From positions 4,104,779-4,168,778 of the forward strand of contig NC_135781.1 in NCBI RefSeq assembly GCF_028453695.1: a stretch of DNA of 64,000 bases, read 5' to 3'. Origin of the DNA: Augochlora pura. Lineage: Eukaryota; Arthropoda; Insecta; Hymenoptera; Halictidae. The notes below the pieces were generated by a model. That model was not told where the DNA came from and ran no database searches. It saw nothing but the letters and a program-made list of their open reading frames with translations. Of this stretch, positions 61,111 through 64,000 are shown in pieces. Made by a program: the position numbers and the translations under genes. Each line of letters opens with the position of its first letter. Positions within the stretch are counted from its first letter, which is position 1.

Positions 61111-64000
61111 GTTCGAAAACAAAAAGCCCCGACAACTTATCAAAATCCGTCATTGAGCTGCCACGGTAATTGCATGTATGCGATTCGGCTTTGCATTGCA
61201 GCCTCGAAACGCGGTATCTTGTTGACGAACGTGAACGAGACGCCATCTCGGGGTCGCAAAAACTCGGCTTTTCCTCGGTTCAGAACCGCGTATAGGTTTC
61301 GGCTCGCGTTATCCTGCAACGTTTAACCGGCGCACGCCGTTTTGCAGAGACGCAGAGAGACTAGTAGGCGCAACACTTTCACCGGCAGATTTCTAACGCG
61401 CCGCTCGATCTTTCGCATCGTTCGCACACACACGCGCACACACACAAACGCACGCAGAGCCGCGACGTCGAAAAACGGATGCGCCGGCTCGCGAAAGTTG
61501 ATTCGCCCGGACGAAAATCCGAAATGGTCCCGACGCGTCGTACTCGATTAATCGGTTGTCGACCGATTGTTCGATCGGCAGTGCCGCGACGGTGGTGGTG
61601 GTGGTGGGGGTGGGGGGGGGGGGGGCGGGCTATGGTTAACCCATTGCGGTCGCGTTCATGTTAATTGGATAATAGACACGGCTAATGGAGAACTCGGTCT
61701 CGAATATTCTTGGAATATTCCGCGACCGTGGCGCGCCGCGTTTCAGCGGCCCGCTTTTAATCGTTTGACACCGAGAGTCGGCTCGTAATTGGATAAAAAT
61801 TGTTCCCGTCGGCCACGATTTATTTCTTTGAAATTTCAACGTTTATATTCTTCCGTGAGCGTGGAGTCCGAGTCGATTTCTCATCGGCTGATTAAATTCT
61901 ATGAATTCAAGATTTAATGGAAATATATTTTTGCGGACGAAAATCTCCGCAATCATTCTAATTCAGAACTTTATTTTTCACTAGCTTAACACTTACAAAT
62001 TAACTTCATAATTTCTACGATTGCAAACAAAATTTTTCCGAATTTTTATATTATTTAATAATTCGATATTCTCGATAGTTGAGCAAATTATGTTCGCGCG
62101 AACGGTGATTTGTTTTCCGGTTCCTGCGATCGTTCTTATTTTTCCTAAGTATGATAGTACAGGATCGTGTAGACTGTATCATTTAGTTTTTAATTAGCTT
62201 GCCACCGGAATGAGTTCCATAGGCTCGTACATATTCATGCGATTCATAATTGAATTTCCGATCCCAGTGCTGATTTCTATTTCCCCCGTTCACAGTGTAA
62301 GATCGCCGGTATTACAGCGCGCGTCCCTGTTTCTAACAGCTTAAAAACACTTCGAAATTATGTTCTGGTTCAAGTACAACTTATCTAAACGATGCAGCAC
62401 TTCTGGGCGTAGCCCTGCGCCCCGCTTTCGGATCGTACGGGCGGGGAGGAGCGGCAAGGGGGCGATCACCACCCGAACGGCCGCGACTGTACGCAGCCGA
62501 TCGTATCGTGGAAGAAAAGAAACGGCGCGATCTACCTTACAAAATCGCCGACTTTTTCGTACCGCCAGAAATATCCCGGCTATTTCAGTCCGCCCGTTGA
62601 CTCACGGGTCTGGCGGGCCACGTTCAGGAACCAGAGAGAGAGCCGCCTAAATATTAAGCTAACAGCGGCCGTCAAGGTGAACGCCGTACAATAAGACGGT
62701 TTTTCGTGTAATCCATTTGATTCTCCAATTAGCAGACCCGTCCAGACATTTAGCTAATTAATCCCAAGGTGGCTCTCTTACTCGGACGTACGACCGCGCT
62801 CGAACTTCTCCGAGTCCTCGAACCGCCGAGTAGTCTTCCGGAGTACGCGGGGGATATACTGTACTTCTCTGCGTCGAAGGCGTCGTCGACCTCCCTTCGT
62901 GAAAGATGTCCCGTCAGATTCGAGGTGTCCGCGGACCGCTGGAAAACAGCGAGATTTCATCGTCGCCGACGAGTAGAACCAGAACCGGAGTCTCCCCTCG
63001 GCTCGCTCGGTTTCGTTCGCGGTGAAAGTTTGAGCGTCGGAGGTGCATGGCCTCGTTCCCCGGTCTGTTATCGACGCGATGTGAACGCCCCCTAATGCAA
63101 GACAGTAGCGTCGCGCTTCGGCCACGGCGGTGGCCGCCGGACGGCGGAGAGGAGCGGGGGGAAGGGAGAGGCGGGAGGCGGCGATACGACCGGCAGCTGG
63201 ACGCGATAGGGCAGCGGCGGGGGAGGGCGCGGGGGTACTAGCCTTACCTCGATAAAGACACGCGTCCACCGCCGCCGCCGCCGCCGCCTAGCCTTCTCGA
63301 ACCCGCTCGCTCCGGCGGTCGCTTTTGTGCTTTCAAAGGCCGATTTCCGCCTTCGGACCGCAACGGGAAGAACCAGACACAGACGAACGTCCTCAAAATA
63401 CAGCGGTCCACGATCTCCGAGGCTCTCCCAGACAAAACAACGTCGTAACGCGTACCTCGGGCAATTTTTGTTCGGCTCGGATCAATGGGACACCCCCTGA
63501 TCTGTGGATTTAGGGATTCGATACTTTGGTACAGTTTTTGGGAGCTCTGGGAATTGTCTTCTTTCGAAGGCGTTCTCGTTATTGATAACAGTTTCTTCAG
63601 ATTCCATTTTTATCTAGAATTGATGTCCTTCTACCTGAAATCAATTAATTTAGATTTCTATTAAAAATTTATTATAAATTAAATTTTCTTTTTAAATCTC
63701 GACGAAAAATCTAGTATGCATTAAATATTAATTTCAACTTCTATTACAATTCTATTACGATTTAATTCTTTGTTTAAATTTCTATAAAAATCTGTTATAA
63801 TTATAACCTTATTATTTCTTCTTCTTCTTATTATTATTATAAATCTATCATTGTTATATTGTTATATTGAAACATTTGAAAATTAAAAGTAATTGTCAAA
63901 AACCAGATAATAAAATAACAATATTTACTCTCTAAGTTAAAATGAACTCAAATCTCGTCGTTCGATACTTAAACAGCGTCAAAATGTTAACATTTTATGA
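61111..64000. other. Non-coding sequence, right edge
   Basis: CpG-rich blocks at about 61200-61650 and 62380-63480, with (CA)n-type sequence at 61425-61456 and (CCG)6 at about 63269-63290. Long frames on both strands near 62769-63269 overlap and are Arg/Ser/Ala-rich. The last 500 bases are AT-rich with TTC/TTA runs at 63808-63840. No exon is recognised. Confidence 0.35.
61591..61627 (+). repeat. G-rich (GGT)n / poly-G tract
   Basis: (GGT) triplets run into G homopolymers (G5, then about G14). It has several G-runs of three or more, so it could form a G-quadruplex on the + strand. Confidence 0.85.

Overview
The window looks like insect nuclear DNA, most likely from a hymenopteran (bee, ant or wasp). 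The signs are short GT-AG introns inside a conserved nuclear gene, sharp alternation between AT-rich stretches and CpG-rich islands, abundant (GA)n, (TTA)n and pentanucleotide microsatellites, and small TTAA-flanked inverted-repeat transposons. One 100-base run of N (45351-45450) marks a scaffold join. The organism call is an inference from composition and one recognisable gene.

Only one gene can be recognised with confidence. The last three coding exons (24333-25240, + strand) encode the C-terminal dehydrogenase-fold domain of the insect GLYR1/NP60 orthologue (nucleosome-destabilizing factor, Ndf). Its N-terminal PWWP part and the start of the Rossmann fold are not visible in the 24 kb upstream, so the first exons are either left of the window or too short and diverged to see. 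A second, much less certain gene probably begins at 37098 on the + strand: 20 codons with an acidic dileucine motif, followed by a good splice donor, behind a CpG-rich leader and an upstream promoter-like island (35341-35656). Its later exons are not seen.

Layout. 1-24332 is non-coding as far as can be read, with two degenerate tandem-repeat tracts (2745-3190, 4290-5060), a local duplication near 15.5 kb, two copies of a dispersed AATTAC-rich repeat (16811-16995, 18468-18755) and CpG-rich islands near 7.5-8.6, 10-11 and 13.8-14.9 kb. 24333-28189 is the GLYR1 3' end and downstream sequence. 28190-40860 holds three TTAA-flanked miniature elements, one 378-bp element with a perfect 16-bp terminal inverted repeat, and the putative second gene start. 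40861-64000 is non-coding sequence with well-ordered minisatellites: 35-bp period at 42.8 kb, an indel-free 40-bp period at 51.1 kb, about 18 bp at 55.9 kb, a four-copy palindrome array at 57.8 kb and about 22 bp at 60.5 kb. It also holds two more TTAA-type elements.

Most open frames longer than 60 codons lie in CpG-rich or microsatellite DNA, overlap frames on the other strand and encode Arg/Ser-rich or low-complexity peptides. They are not reported as genes.
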